In this document: one piece after another, positions 45,450-58,100 of the stretch
How the letters are laid out: each line of letters opens with the position of its first letter
Numbering within the stretch: position 1 is the stretch's first letter
Source: Toxorhynchites rutilus septentrionalis
Taxonomy: Eukaryota; Arthropoda; Insecta; Diptera; Culicidae
Assembly (NCBI RefSeq): GCF_029784135.1
Contig: NC_073744.1
Span: 78,967,935-79,031,934 of the forward strand
DNA: 64,000 bases
Reading direction: 5' to 3'
Notes under the pieces: model-generated
Seen by the model: only the letters and a program-made list of their open reading frames with translations
Told to the model about the DNA's origin: nothing
Database searches by the model: none
Translations under genes and position numbers: made by a program

Positions 45450-48440
45450 TATGTTGAAAACGGGCAGAAACGAATGTATTAGTTTTTAGGAGATTAACCA
45501 GCCTACGGCTGAAAGTCTCTATAATAAAGAATAAGAAAAAAATGTATTGGTTGCTCGATATCGACGGTAATGATGGGTAGATAATCCCAAAAATCGGTAG
45601 AACAAATGTATGGGAAAATGAGAATGCTTCCAGTTTTCATTAATTTAAACTGTTTAGGGATTAGTGAATTGTAATATCAAACAAGAATTTTCGATTCCAT
45701 TGTGGTACAAATTATCAGAATTTGTTCGCTGTGAAAATAGTTATTAACATTAACTTTATTTCATAAAAACGTGACTTGTTTTCTGATAAGACGTAGTTCT
45801 ACGCCAAAAAAGTATCACAATTCCACAATTAAATTGATTCACATTTAGCTTGGTCATTTTCGAGTTTAGTTTACAAAGTTAGACAATTTGGAAAACGAAA
45901 AAAACAAGCTTTCCCACCAGTAAAACCAATAATTGAATTTCACGTTCACAACATAGTTGGCGACATTATTGAAATACATCTTCCGAACGAAAAATATGTT
46001 TCATTTTCTTCGAGAGTCATCCACCGATCGGCGATTCGAAAAGGTTAAAAAGCGGCCCAACAACCTCGCAAAAAGAAAATCAATTTTCTCTGTGAACCAT
46101 CACACAAAAAAGAAAGTAATTCGTCGCCTGTAAACTTGAAGGAAAATTCAACCTGAGTGACTAGCTCTTTTTCACGAAGTTATTTTCCAACGATTCAATT
46201 GCCCATTCGCCCCGCCACCTCCGCTCGCCATCACGTACCAGACTATGAATCATGAATTGTGTGAACTGTATGTGTGTGTGTGTGTGTGTGTGTCTAAAAT
46301 TCAAACCCATCGAAAAAGTGTCACCAAAGTTATCACGAAGTACTCAAACCGAAAGTGCCACTCACCCTCGGCAGGCTGTTTATTGAGCGTTTCATTGCGA
46401 CATTCATTAACTCGTAATCCACAAACTTTAGAATGGACAGTCATCAGGCACAATTGGAAAAATAGAACGGTGGCGAAATTGAAAAGCGGGAAACAATGAA
46501 ATAATTAAGATGAAACTTTTAGCGATTTCAAGATATTAGAATCGAAATAGCTTCGCTGACGATTGGACCATGACGCAGCACCGAGGCCCTCCACACCGGA
46601 TAGAGCCCAGTGGTTCCCGGGTATGACCACGATCGGCCCGAGCGATAAACCTGTCTGCACTGTGTTGATTTATGACACAATCTTTTGCTAATCTAGCTTC
46701 CGTTGGGTTCGCAAGCGCCGCACCACCATTTCGTATCGCCTGCAGAAAGTACACTTTATGCTTACACGGTAGGGTCAAAAATGTCCTTCTTCTAATTACT
46801 GGGTATGACCAGACGAAACACGCCGCAAAAATGGCTCCGAACCCCAGCACCGGGGATGGCCTTTTGTTTCTCGATTTTCCACCCGTGGTCACAGCAACGG
46901 TGCGAGCGGTAGGGTGGGGTGGCTTATGGTGATGATGATGCTGACGCTTTTTTCCCCCGAAGGAAGGTGTTTATAACTCATCCCAGGGAAAAGGTTTCTT
47001 CGGTGGAAACAAGTGAATATTTACGGAACACCTGCGTGCCTTGGTGCAGTTTGAATTTCGGTAAACACAGTTTAATTAGGACCCACCGCTGTGTGTAATG
47101 TTCACGCCCGAAGTGGTCTGCCGTTTTCGGGTGGTGTTCGTTCAGATTCGCTAAGTTCTTTATTGAGCGACCAGCTGCGGACATTGTATTGTATTGAACA
47201 GAAAACTTATATTTATAACCAATTTCTGTTTAGGAAAAGGTTCCAATTTTAATCGAAACATGAAAGTGTACCCTCTTGAGCGGTAGTAACTATCGCTTAA
47301 TTAGAAGCGATCAAATCGTTCCGTGCTTCCATCCAGCTGGACACACGTCATTATCGCTCTAGAAAGCGCAAAGTAGCGTGGGTGAAGTTACGAAGGACAA
47401 CAGTGCGACACAATGTCCATCAGTCAGCAATAATGGATGTTTCAACTGCCATTTGCTTCGCGGTTATAGCGTTGCACGAAGAAATACTCGAATTTAATGA
47501 GTTTTAATCTAGCTCGCGTGTGGGTCTCAGCTGGTCAGGTTGTTTACTAGATTACGACGCTCTCTATAATCTCGTGATAGCTGCCGTATTGTTCACTTTT
47601 ATCAGCCACGATTGACAGCTGTCAGATAGACAATCCATTTTGCTGCTGAATTGAACAGGCATATCATGTATCGGTCCAATTGACAGTTTGTCTCTGTCAT
47701 CGATTAATTTACGCTGCGTATTTTGGGAAGAAAAACAAAAAAAATATCATTGCGTTAAGTTATTCGAGTGTCTTGAAATATGAAGCCTATGATTAATCTG
47801 TAACGAAATATTTGGTACATGCACAAAATCAAGGAATACGTTAGCATAACAAAAACTATAAATGCAAATGATAACGGTTGGAATCGCGATCTCCAAGATG
47901 TTTATAAAAAAACCCGCATTGTTCAAGTACGAATAGGAACTAATTGCCGGTGTGAATAAACATTATAGAAAGTTAGAAATGAACTCTTCAATACAAATAT
48001 CTGATAGCGGTTACAAGGACCGATGAATAAATATTCGCACTGAGAAGCTACACTGCGTTTCACAACTATAGAACCACTTAATTTTTTTGAGTTTCCAGAG
48101 ATATGTAAGAAGTCGGTTGAATTGAAGTATATGGTGTGGGATATAATAACTATGTTCATTCATAAGCCTGGCCATTTGAGCTTTATTGTTGTGTTCAGGC
48201 GCGAAACATAAAAAAAATTCCAGTGTTTCATAACTATAGAACCAGATGGAAAATTACAATAAATTTATAATTCGTAGGTCATCTTTAGTTCTCATTCAGA
48301 TCAAATATCCCATTCGGGGTGGTTTCGACCTAGTTGCGCCATGTTGTAGTGTGCATTGCGTTCTACGCAGAGGAGACTGCTCGTGTGAGCTCTTTAAATC
48401 ACTCATACTGCTGGTAAGCTGCATCTACTATTCGTACGAT
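45450..48440. other. non-coding, no gene recognised; includes a repeat at 45600-45830
   Basis: 45600-45830 is homologous to 49998-50245 (AAATGTATGG, CATTAACTTTATTTCATAAAAACGTGAC). A (GT)n tract lies at 46268-46293. The GC-richer part 46180-47180 and 47240-47700 looks like single-copy host DNA; frames there are short and overlap on both strands. No splice-supported exon was found. Confidence 0.4.
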
Positions 48441-48489
48441 CACTCCTCATAAGTTCTTGATTGGGTTTTGATCTGATAAACCGTCCAGA

Positions 48490-49035
48490 ATCTGAAGCCC
48501 CTATTCATGGAACCATGTCCTGACCTTCTGGATTTTATGAATTTATGCCAAATTACCCAATTATCAAATTGTTTTTGATGCAAAAACAGTGGTAAATGAT
48601 TCTAAAGTACTACGTTGTACTTCTGACTGTTCATCCATGTTGATGGTAAGCTATCTGAATCAGGCATTTTTGAGAAAATTCTCCCCAAACCATTAAAAAT
48701 CTCATTTCCAAAACTGTGGGTCCAAAAACTAATGTGGAAGCTAATCCCATGAGTTTCACTACTCCAGGAGAGCTTCTCTGATAGAAAGAAATTCAACTTG
48801 GATAGATTTTCTTCATACAAGAAGAACTTAAGGAACGTGTCATGTAATTTTTCAACTCGTAACTTTGCAGGCGGCAGTTTGATGGTTTGAGAGAAATATT
48901 TTCAAAAATGCCTGGTTCAGATTGCTTTTCATTAACACGAAGAAAAGTCAGAAGTGCAACGATGTACTTCAAAATCATTTACTACTGTTTTTGCATCAAA
49001 AACAATTAGATAGTTGGGTAATTCGGTAATTCGGC
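48490..49035. mobile_element. Tc1-like relic in an inverted duplication
   Basis: The block starting AAATTACCCAATTATCAAATTG at 48541 recurs inverted ending CCGAATTACCCAAC-type near 49030, and homology continues for about 160 bp per arm (both contain CAGGCATTTTTGA with its flanks). Minus-strand codons in the left arm and the spacer resemble the middle of a Tc1-family transposase (FNGLGRIFSKM, TWMNSQKYNVVLE), with the first catalytic region near 48770. Heavily decayed. Confidence 0.6.
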
Positions 49036-49495
49036 ATTCTCCGTCGACATGATTAGTTCATAAGCCATTCTCGTTCTTGACGCTCGTCAATTCATTTCTA
49101 GTTGAAGCAAATGGTTGTTGTAAATGACGCGATGAACGAATACAAATCTGCCTCTTCATTCAATCTGACTTCACTTCTTCTCCACTTCAATACTACTCCA
49201 CCCAGACATGTACCTCGTTGTCCGCGTACACAATCATATTTCAAAGTGAAAGGAACACTTAATTCAAAACAGTAGTTACACTGCACAAATGGTCCAGAAG
49301 GTGCATTTAAGTGGAAACAAGCATTTAGAGCTCGACAGGTATTTTCTAGACTGAAAATACAACTTTCTTATAATTATAGATAGAGGTAAACACAGTTCGA
49401 CAATGTTGTAGCACCAGTTATTTAAGACATCTTTGTAGAACAAAATTTCTTTCTATCTTTTGAAATAATCGATATAGCGCCTTTTTCTATGTTGC
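49036..49495. other. no gene recognised
   Basis: Nothing identified. Confidence 0.4.
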
Positions 49496-49955
49496 GTTAG
49501 GGTCACCATGAATAAAATTGTTTTTTTTTGCTCTAACTTTAAAATTTAAAATTATACATGCAAACTGTATTCGAAGGACTTTTAGAGCTTACTGATACAA
49601 ACATTTTGCGATACTCAATGTTATTCATATATCTTTCCAAAAAATACGCTTTTTTCATTTGTTTGTCATTTTTCCTGGGGAAAACATAAAAAATGTTTGT
49701 TGGCGGAATTTGAAAGAAATACTCTATATAATATTTGATTTTTAAAAACTATGTTATTTTTTGTATTTGAGCAAATAAATATTGAAATCATTAGTTTTTG
49801 GGCGAAACTTTGACTAGGATGAAGATATTACCAAGTTCTGCATCGCAAAACGTTGGTCTTGATAAGCTCTAAAAGTCATACGAATACAATTTTGATGAAG
49901 AGTTTTAAATATACAAGTTACAATAAAAACCCGTTTGTTTCATGGTTACCCTAAC
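49496..49955. mobile_element. MITE with termini GTTAGGGTCACCATGAA
   Basis: Left GTTAGGGTCACCATGAA and right TTCATGGTTACCCTAAC (one mismatch) enclose 460 bp of AT-rich non-coding sequence. Related termini (TTAGGGTG) occur at 1482, 29714 and 50777. Confidence 0.8.
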
Positions 49956-49997
49956 GGAACTTAGGAAGAAAGCGAAGAAAGCACACAAATGGACAGA

Positions 49998-50245
49998 CCA
50001 AATGTATGGGGAAATAGGAATGCTTTCAATTTTCACTAATTCGAACCATATATAGACTATGGGATTGTAATGTATAGCATATCACACAAATCTTAGAAAA
50101 TTCCGATTCGATTGGTATGCAAATCGTTAAAATCCGTTCGCAGCAAAAATAGATATTAACGTTAACTTTATTTCATAAAAACGTGACCTGTTTCCTGATT
50201 TGGCACCTTCAATGTAAGACGTCATCCTACGTCAAAAAATGTATC
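49998..50245. repeat. dispersed repeat, partner at 45600-45830
   Basis: Direct copies, diverged, sharing CAAATGTATGGGGAAAT, AACGTTAACTTTATTTCATA and AAACGTGACCTGTTTCCTGA. Confidence 0.7.
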
Positions 50246-50369
50246 AGCTTTCAAGAAAAAATATAAAAAATAGCACCCATGGTCTCAAAACCATGTAAAC
50301 TATAAAAAAAAACAACCCCGATACAATCGATAATCACGAAAACAAAATTCATTTTCTTCTAAAATCTAA

Positions 50370-50910
50370 TATTTTTTCAAAGAAGTCTAGCTCATTGCCT
50401 TTAATTTGATATATCGATCATCCAAATCGGTCTAGCAGTTCAAAAGTTATGAATTTTTGAGGATAGAGAAAAGAGGAAAAAATTATATTCCGGACTATTG
50501 GTTAACTTTGAAAAACCATAACTTAAAAAAGAAAAAGAACACATCTTTGATTTTGAGATATTTCATGTAAAAATGCTCAGCTTTCTAGAAAAAATATTAA
50601 AAAAACTTGGTCCCGAAACCATGAAAACGATATAAAAAACAAATACAATCGGTAATAGCGAACACAAAATTTCTATTTTCAACGACTAAAGTATGTTTTC
50701 TAAAAAGACGAGGTAATTTAATATATCGATCATTACAATCGATCCTGTAATTCAAAAGTTCATACAACCCTAAAAAGGGAAATGGGCACCCTAATAAAAA
50801 AAATTAAAAAATACGGATCGAGTTGTTTTCGATAAGGAACTGGTAAATTTGTTTCACGAAAATCTGAGAAACACTATATCGGTTTGGCATGGAATGACTG
50901 TATAACAACT
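50370..50910. repeat. AT-rich interspersed repeat, inverted partner at 1377-1860
   Basis: Contains TTTAATTTGATATATCGATCATC and later GGGCACCCTAATAAAAAAAATT and CACTATATCGGTTTGGCATGG, all of which occur in reverse order and orientation at 1377-1860. An internal half-duplication (TTAATATATCGATCATTACA near 50718) is present. Confidence 0.6.
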
Positions 50911-52084
50911 TTGTCGAAGACAGTTTTTGTCTAGAGAATAACGGACCTCTTCAATTAAGGCACGTTTTCGACTTACGGCCTAAAATGATTCGCTATAACG
51001 GCAAAAAAAACTTTTTTCGATGTCGATATACAGAACCACTATATAGGTTTGGCATGGAATTGCTGTATACATACACATATTCTATGTAACATTGATTTTA
51101 AAGAAATCAAAAAAAAATCATGTAGAATGATAAACCATGTCACATATTAATGGAAATTGGAACCGATCCGATTGAATTTGTATGTATTCGTATTAGAATA
51201 ATTGATTCCTTATACGGTATTTCACATTGCGGCCAAATTCTGTGGAACCATTCTAGGCCGTAAAGTGAGGTATGGGTGTATATCATTTCATTCTTCCCAG
51301 TCAAATCGTCCTTATTGCATTTTGAAGTAACTTCCCCCAAAACGAGTTCGTTCCTCTCTTTCTCTCTCCCATGTACGTGTGCATGCATCAATGTTTGAGT
51401 TCAACATGGATTGACATACACTACAGGTGAGCTAGATTCTTTTGTATCGTACACGAAAATTACTCACACGTATAAAATAGCGTGCATCGTGTGTGCGCTA
51501 TTTTGCACACTATTTACTAATACTAACACGAGGACCTTTATAGCATACTTGATAAATGTCTAAGTTCGTTGGTTTGAGTTCACGATGGGTAGAAAACAAA
51601 ACGTCCATTGATAGGGTAACTTCTTTTTTGCATCAGAAATAATGTTTTCGTTGTTCTTTATATGGACGTAAAAATAAGATGTTGTACGTGGGTATAAAGT
51701 TAGCGTCAGGGGGAAATGGAAGTGTGGATTGAAGTCAGTTGAATGAAGAGACAGATTTGTATTCATTAGTCGAGTCAGTTAGAATAACCACTGACTGGAC
51801 TAGTTCACCAGTCATCCTCGCTAGTCAACGCTAGTCAATTCATTCTTTAGTCAAGTCACTTTTTGTTGTGGGCAACTGCCGAAGCTGTACTAGTCGAAGC
51901 GAAGCTGCTGAGAGTAGAGTCGGTCTTCATTTTTAACCTTCGAAGATTTCGGGCCCTGTTCAAGTCAATGAAAGTAGGTGAAAAAACAATAAGAGACTTT
52001 TGTTCCTAAATAGGGTACTTTTAGGTTATGACATAAAAAAATCACTTCATGGTTTATTTAAGAAAAATAATAAAAACTAATAAT
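50911..52084. other. no gene recognised
   Basis: 51000-51060 repeats the CACTATATAGGTTTGGCATGGAAT theme of the previous repeat. 51740-51860 has several AGTCA/TAGTC motifs. No coding evidence. Confidence 0.4.
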
Positions 52085-52650
52085 TAATAGTCAATATGAC
52101 CCCCTTTGGACCCGATAAGCCCAGCCCACGAGAAACAGCACCACACCGTGATGCTTCCACCACCGTGCTTGATAGTCGGTTGTAGATGCAACTCCTGGAG
52201 GCCCTCGAACTTGGACTCGTACGATCAAATAACGTACTTCCAGAACTCCAGCGGCTTATTGACATGGACCCTCGCTAACGAATGTCATTTTTTGTTGGTG
52301 TTGCTGATCATTGGTCGTTCTTTGGCGAAGTAGCTCTTCTGGTCCCGTTCCACCAAGCATCGTCGAATGGTGCGATTGAAAAGGTCCTAATCCAACCTTC
52401 CTGTAATTGCCCGAATTGTCGTTTATGGGGTTTTCTTTACATCCCGGATGATTAGCGTGTCCATTTTTCCATCAGTCTTACGTTTAGATCCTCTGCGTAG
52501 TCGATCGACCACGCTGCAGAGCATCTGATGCTTCCGAATGACCAGCTGGACCGCATCACGGCCTCACACATACTTCACAGCAATGTTTCGTTTAAACTCC
52601 CTACGCTGGAAGTCACGCACGTTGAGATTTGCCTTTCGCCCATTTTCCGG
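52085..52650 (-). pseudogene. Tc1-like transposase relic (element 1)
   Basis: In shifting minus-strand frames a middle segment of Tc1-family transposase is readable near 52110-52290: VNKPLEFWKYVIWSYESKFE, LQPTIKHGGGS and WAGLIGSKGG; the catalytic Asp is substituted (SYES in place of SDES). HTH-like codons lie towards 52600. Many frameshifts; no termini found. Confidence 0.65.
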
Positions 52651-53059
52651 AAGCTATCTCAGGTGATGTTAATTTGACGGTGAATAATTCAACGAACAAA
52701 AAGTGTCGTTTAACAGATAGCGACGATACACCTAAAATCAATTTTCGGCACATGTTTTGGCATCCCGATTTATTACATTAAATGAGCTGAAAAATAACAG
52801 AAAATGTTCTACTCCCCCATACTGTCGGACAAAACATCAAGACCCCTGCTCAAGCAAAAAAAGAACTGACATAACTTTGAGAAAAAATAATCCAATTCAG
52901 TGCTTCAATCCATTTAAGATAATTTATTTGCATTTTTCGAAAAAAAAAATTATAACATCTATAGGGTAAACAATAGTCATACCTTAAAAATGCGATTTAA
53001 GCATACATAACAACTAAAATGACGCGACAAAAATGAAAACCGGTGTTAAAAATTTATGG

Positions 53060-54224
53060 TAAAAAAACTTCACGCATCCGGTTCGGTATGGATCCCACCA
53101 GCTGCTGGCACTTAATGACTTGGTACCGAAAAGCTTGGGTCGTATCCCATAGTTGTTGCTTATTCTTCGACTTTTCCGTGTACGCCGACCTTTAGACGAT
53201 AGGTTTCAGATTCAGTGACTGCGCTGGTCACTCCATGACGTCGACTTTGTTGTCCTGGAACCACTTTTTGACGGTCTTGACGGTGTGCTTCGGATCGTTA
53301 TCCTGTATGAACTGCCATTTGAGGAACATCTCTAACTCGGCGTGTGGCAGCATAACATCCCTCAGCACCTGGCCGTAGAGGTACTGATTCACTATCTTAT
53401 CCACCCAGTACAGGGAGTCAACCCCGTACCAGGAGAAGCACCCTCACACCAAAATGTTCCCTACTCCATGCTTGAATATCTTCGTGGTATACTGTGGCAT
53501 GTGAGCACAGCCTATTGGATGATGGACCCCAGTTTTTCCGTTCAATCCGATGAGGTTTACCCTCGTCTTACCCGACCACAGTATATTTCGCCCTCGGCGT
53601 CAGTATCCGGACCTTCCGGGGGCTTTTACCGCCTAGCCTCTGCTCCACCAGCCGCCACTGAACTGCTCGGGACAAGTTCAGTTCGTCCCGGATATTTTGT
53701 GATTCCTTGAAGGGATCTTTCTTGAAGGCTCGCTTTATGGCATACTCATCCTTCGCGGTCGTTTTCCTTGGGCGTCCAGTCGTTTCGGATTTAATGCGGT
53801 TCTGGAGGGTATTAAGGGTATTATTAGTGCACCAGTGGCCGAGTGGTTAGCGTCTCACATTATCATGCAGGGTGTTCGGGTTCGATTCCCGTTCTGGCCG
53901 GGGGATTTTTCGTCATAGAAATTTCGTTCGACTTGCACTGTGGCCACGCGTATTCAAGAGCTTACTCCTCGGAATACATCCAAGGCGTGTTATCTGGCTA
54001 AAGAAATCTCAACTAAGTATTAATAAATGACGCTAGTTAATGCATACGTTGAGACGGCAAAAGTTTCACAGGGAACGTTAACGCCATTCAAGAAGGAGGG
54101 TATTAAACACGAAAGTTTTCGATCGTCCCAAGAGCTCTGCGATTTAACCTTAGTTGTTGCCTGCCTTGGACATTTTGCGAATGACCATCCGCTGTGTTTC
54201 CGAGCAATTATGCGCGCGATCCAT
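53060..54224 (-). pseudogene. Tc1-like transposase of element 2, broken
   Basis: The likely start ATG is at 54224 (MDRAHNCSETQRMVIRKMSK). A SINE at 53816-54094 interrupts the HTH region; beyond it lie AIKRAFKKDPFKESQNIRDE, then the middle domain in broken frames, and near 53170-53340 the second catalytic region with WQFIQDNDPKHTVKTVKKWF (Asp present), EWPAQSLNLKPI (third position degraded) and a C-terminal tail. Several stops. Confidence 0.75.
53816..54094 (+). mobile_element. tRNA-derived SINE, family 2, copy 3 (in Tc1)
   Basis: 12-bp duplication GGAGGGTATTAA at 53804-53815 and 54095-54106. Box A GTGGCCGAGTGGTTAGCGTC at about 53836, box B GGGTTCGATTCCCG at about 53878, body as in 17264-17558; the tail is degenerate (CAAGAA). 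Confidence 0.9.
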
Positions 54225-54286
54225 TTTTCGTTGACTGCAACTAGAATTCGAGAATTAAAACCTTACATATATGGTCTCTCAGATTA

Positions 54287-54806
54287 ATCGGTCACGCAAC
54301 AAATTTAAATAAGTTCTACAAAAGTGAACCGAATTTTATTTTTAAAAAACGAAAATAAAGCTTATTTAGGATTCGATGTGACCATCTCTTTTTTCGACAA
54401 CGCGTTTTAAACGGTGAACAACATTTTTCATACACAACCATAACATTACAACTTCGATGCTGTTAAAAATCCGAGTTATTTCTTCTTTAAGTTCCTCCAA
54501 ATTTTGAGGTTTATTGACATAGCAACGGTCCTTACGCACCCACAGAAAAAGTAATTTACGACGAGAAATGTTTAAATTCTCACCATAAGAGGACAAAGTT
54601 TCATTAAGGCTTCGGTTGCTCGAGTAGTACGATTTCACTAAAATTACGTGTTCTTGTAAATTGTACATATTGATACTAAAAATCATCCGATCAGACTGAA
54701 CGAGTAGCCGAATATTATTGTCCCGAAGTGGGGAATGCAGCGTTACTATCGGCGGAGCGAAAAAAAATTTTTTTGAGGAGCTATTCGATTTTTTTGCGTG
54801 ATCGTT
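54287..54806 (-). mobile_element. MITE with fused ends of a transposase gene
   Basis: TIRs with CGGTCACGCAA (left) and TTGCGTGATCG (right), with TA at 54285-54286 and 54807-54808. It lies in the 5' region of the Tc1 element. The internal minus-strand frame (54366-54686, 106 codons) joins an N-terminal HTH-like part (MYNLQEHVILVKSYYSSNRS) directly to a C-terminal part (RCYVNKPQNLEELKEEITRI) of a mariner/Tc-superfamily transposase of the DUF4817-type group; the catalytic core is deleted in frame. Confidence 0.65.
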
Positions 54807-55105
54807 TAATTTGATAGACCCTGTACTTCTGGATTACATGATAAATACTTACAAGGATCCGAAAAACACAAAATATCACCGAGAAACAATCAATTTTCTT
54901 CAAAAATCGATCGAAACAACACTCAAAGCACCCGAAACCAGGAAATAGTCCTAAATTTTGTCGCGTCATTTTAGTTGCCAAGTATACTTAAAATGCATTT
55001 TTCAATGAATGACTGTTGCTTTAACTTGGATTATTTTTTCTCAAAGTTTTTGTCACTTTCTTATTTTGCTTGCGCAGTGGTCTTAATGTTTTGTCCGACA
55101 CTGTA

Positions 55106-58100
55106 TGCTATAGCAATCAGAGTCCTGGCACAACTATCCAACCAATACAGACTGAGCGTAGGCAACATAAAGCTAGGACTCACGCATTGTTTATTGTCTG
55201 GAGTCAATGCAAATATGTTCAGCATTTGCGATGGCCTGTAGCCTATGATCCCGTTGGATAGTTCTTCGATGTTTGGATGTCCATCCGGAAGCTATATTTT
55301 GTGATTTGCGATTGAAATACGGCAGCAGTATTGCACGGAACACTTTTTTTTTAATTTTGAGTTATGATTTCTATGCAGGCTACAAAAAGCAGCCATCTTA
55401 GCAACCCCTTGATGGCAATATAAAATCTATATGAGCGACCGATACGTGAGACACAAGCTCAAATTCACATTCAAACGTAAAAACCAACACGATCTCTATT
55501 ACTCCAGATATTATGTTAGAATGCATAGAATGTTTTGAAATATCTCTTCATTAGAAAATTTCGATGTTCCTGAAAAGGGCCGATAGGTCGCGTGATATTA
55601 CGGAAGTAGCTGAATATGCTTGATTCATAATGTCAATGAAACGCATAGCAACCAGTATTCATCGCAAGCGAAATCGCGGTGTTCTTTTTCGCGGTTAACC
55701 GACTTGGTCACATACGATTGAATTTTCTTCCCCCCAGTACTATTATTGCAAATTTGACAACCATTTCAATATACCTTTGCATGTGTTGCAAAAATACAGA
55801 ACTACCTTCCACCAAACGGCTCCAGAATCAACGCGGTGATTTCACTGAACAGAGTTTCACAAAATTGCAAAAAAACGCATACTTAGATAGGGCGGCGCAA
55901 AATCAAAAATCTCCTTTTTCATTCCGATAGTCAAATCTTAAGTCAAATACCTGAAAAAAATAAAAATGAAATTTTGAATTTGATATCTGGAATTCAAATC
56001 TGAGTCTCAAGAGCAAATGTTAATGATTCCTAAATCTACGACAGAATCAGAATTGAGGGATCCAATCATATGAAATCTGAATCGGGAATTGAATTCAAGG
56101 GCATTGGTGATTAAAATAAATCTCGCGATCGATCCTAGAAGAATTATTTATGGGATAAGATATGAAATCTTTCACAGGAATGGTATCAAAATTGATATTG
56201 CTTAGTTTGGATCTAAAGCTCAGGACAAACTGGTATTTGCAATTGTGGATATCCAACCGCAGATCTAATGATAGGCAAAAGTGTTCTGATTGAGTAACAT
56301 CTTAATCATGAAAAAGCAAATAAAATATGTTAATATAATTGAATAATCGATTTATGATTAATAACAGTCCACATCCACGTGAATGCCATCGCCACACGAA
56401 GCGCGCAACACGTGGAGTGGAAGGCTCCGACGACTCCGAGGTGTAGGCTTAATGATGTTATAAATAATTTCGTGTTCTCTCAGCATTAGGGGCTCTTCTT
56501 TTTTTCTGCTGGCTGTGCGAAACGATGCTGCCTCGACACGCCAAGACGGCGAATGATTCGTTTTTATCCTAGAATAATTTCGGCGATTTATTTCCGTACA
56601 GTGGAAGACTCTGTCGGATGGTCAACAGAGCGTATATTTTGAAGGTCTGCTGGTGGTAAACGTGAAGAAATGGAAGACACTGCGAATAATTAGGCAAATG
56701 TGGACATAGAAAGTAAGCGGTAATTTGATTCGTTGGTCACTACTCTGTAAGAATATTCATGATTTCTTACATTAGCCTTCCATATTTTTGATTTTTTTCA
56801 TGGTATATTCCAAAAGTAGTGGAAATTTTCACCCATAGAAAAAACGGAGCACTATAAAACCCAGATGCAAGCATCTATACGGCACATACCCATCAGATCG
56901 TTCGAAAACCGATCGTATAGTTAGCTATAGCCCATAGCCTCAAAACTTTAACCAACTTCAACTGGCCGTTAGCCGCACCACATCACGAGATCCTGGGACC
57001 AATGCACTGGGAGGAAGAGAGAGTCCTTCCAAACTCAGTCTACCTTTTTTACCACCAATCTCCACCGAACAATTAGATTCTAGTGGCCTCTCATAGTTGC
57101 GTGGTTCAAGTGGCCAAAAGTGGATTATAAATTTAATTTTGCGTCGCCATCACCACCACTGTTTCCCTTAAACATGATCCACCCCCCAAACCATGGACGG
57201 TACTGTTTAAAAGTTTACCGGCGACAACAGAGAATGGGAGCAGCGCGCACGGAAAATGAACGAAGGCTGCAGTAAAAATAGGTGCCTTTTTACCTTTAAC
57301 TTTCCACACCTCTAATTTATGGGCAGATTTTTGCCTCTAAAATGCACACACTGCTGTCGCATTTCTGTTGCGAAAATATCCCTCCTGCTTAAGAAAGAAT
57401 TTGCTTGGAGGAAACCATAGCGAAGGATGTCGAAAAGGTTTTTTTTTTCGTTTTTTAAGGCATCGAATTTACAATTCGTTTCCCTCAACACATCGGAGTT
57501 TGCAGTTTAACTTTATTCCGATCTAAACTTTTGGCAACTATTGGCCAGCATTCGGCCAGTATCCCACATCAACATTGGCATGCTAATTTATAACCCCAGC
57601 CGATGCACTTGCATCGCCCATCGGAGGTAAGACCGGCAGTTTGTCCTCTTATCAAGCTGCATTGAAAAAAAAAGAAATACCTGTCTGTGGAAACATTATT
57701 TTGCGCCCTACATCAGCACCACTGGAACTTTTCCTCCTCCCCCCATTCAACGCCAAAAGTCAACGTAACACGGCTGCCAAAAGCCTTCGGGGGATGGTTT
57801 CGTTCGCTTTTTTTTTTCTTCTGTTGTGTGTGAATTCTTGTTAACCACGTCTCACCACGCCATCACTGCTGCGGTTGCAGGGCCTTGGCATGTCTGAAAA
57901 ATGATGACAAAAAAAAAGAAAAAAAAATAGTTGTGTGCACCCAGGCGGCCCGGACAAATTCGACTTGAGAACCGAGGGAGAGTGAACTCTAGCCTTCCTT
58001 CCGACGATTAGGGATCCAAGCACACAGGCAAAGTTACGTTTACTACATGGCGTCCGAGGGTCGGTCGGTGGAGGAAGGACGGGCCGAGACTACCTTCAAA

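Larger units (their letters stand above)
52822..55103 (-). mobile_element. Tc1-like element 2 with long TIRs, carrying a SINE and a MITE
   Basis: The left end CTGTCGGACAAAACATCAAG (52822) mirrors the right end CTTAATGTTTTGTCCGACACTG (55103), with TA on each side (52820-52821, 55104-55105). The inverted repeats extend about 220 bp inward to GACGCGACAAAA (53020, complement near 54955). Without the SINE (279 bp plus a 12-bp duplication) and MITE (520 bp plus TA) it is about 1.5 kb, normal for Tc1 with long TIRs. Confidence 0.85.

Noticed and set aside
46536..46932. Overlapping frames of 118 and 86 codons on opposite strands
   Set aside because: Moderate GC lengthens random frames; no domain or splice evidence for either.
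53342..53710. 122-codon plus-strand frame
   Set aside because: Antisense shadow of the Tc1-like transposase relic.
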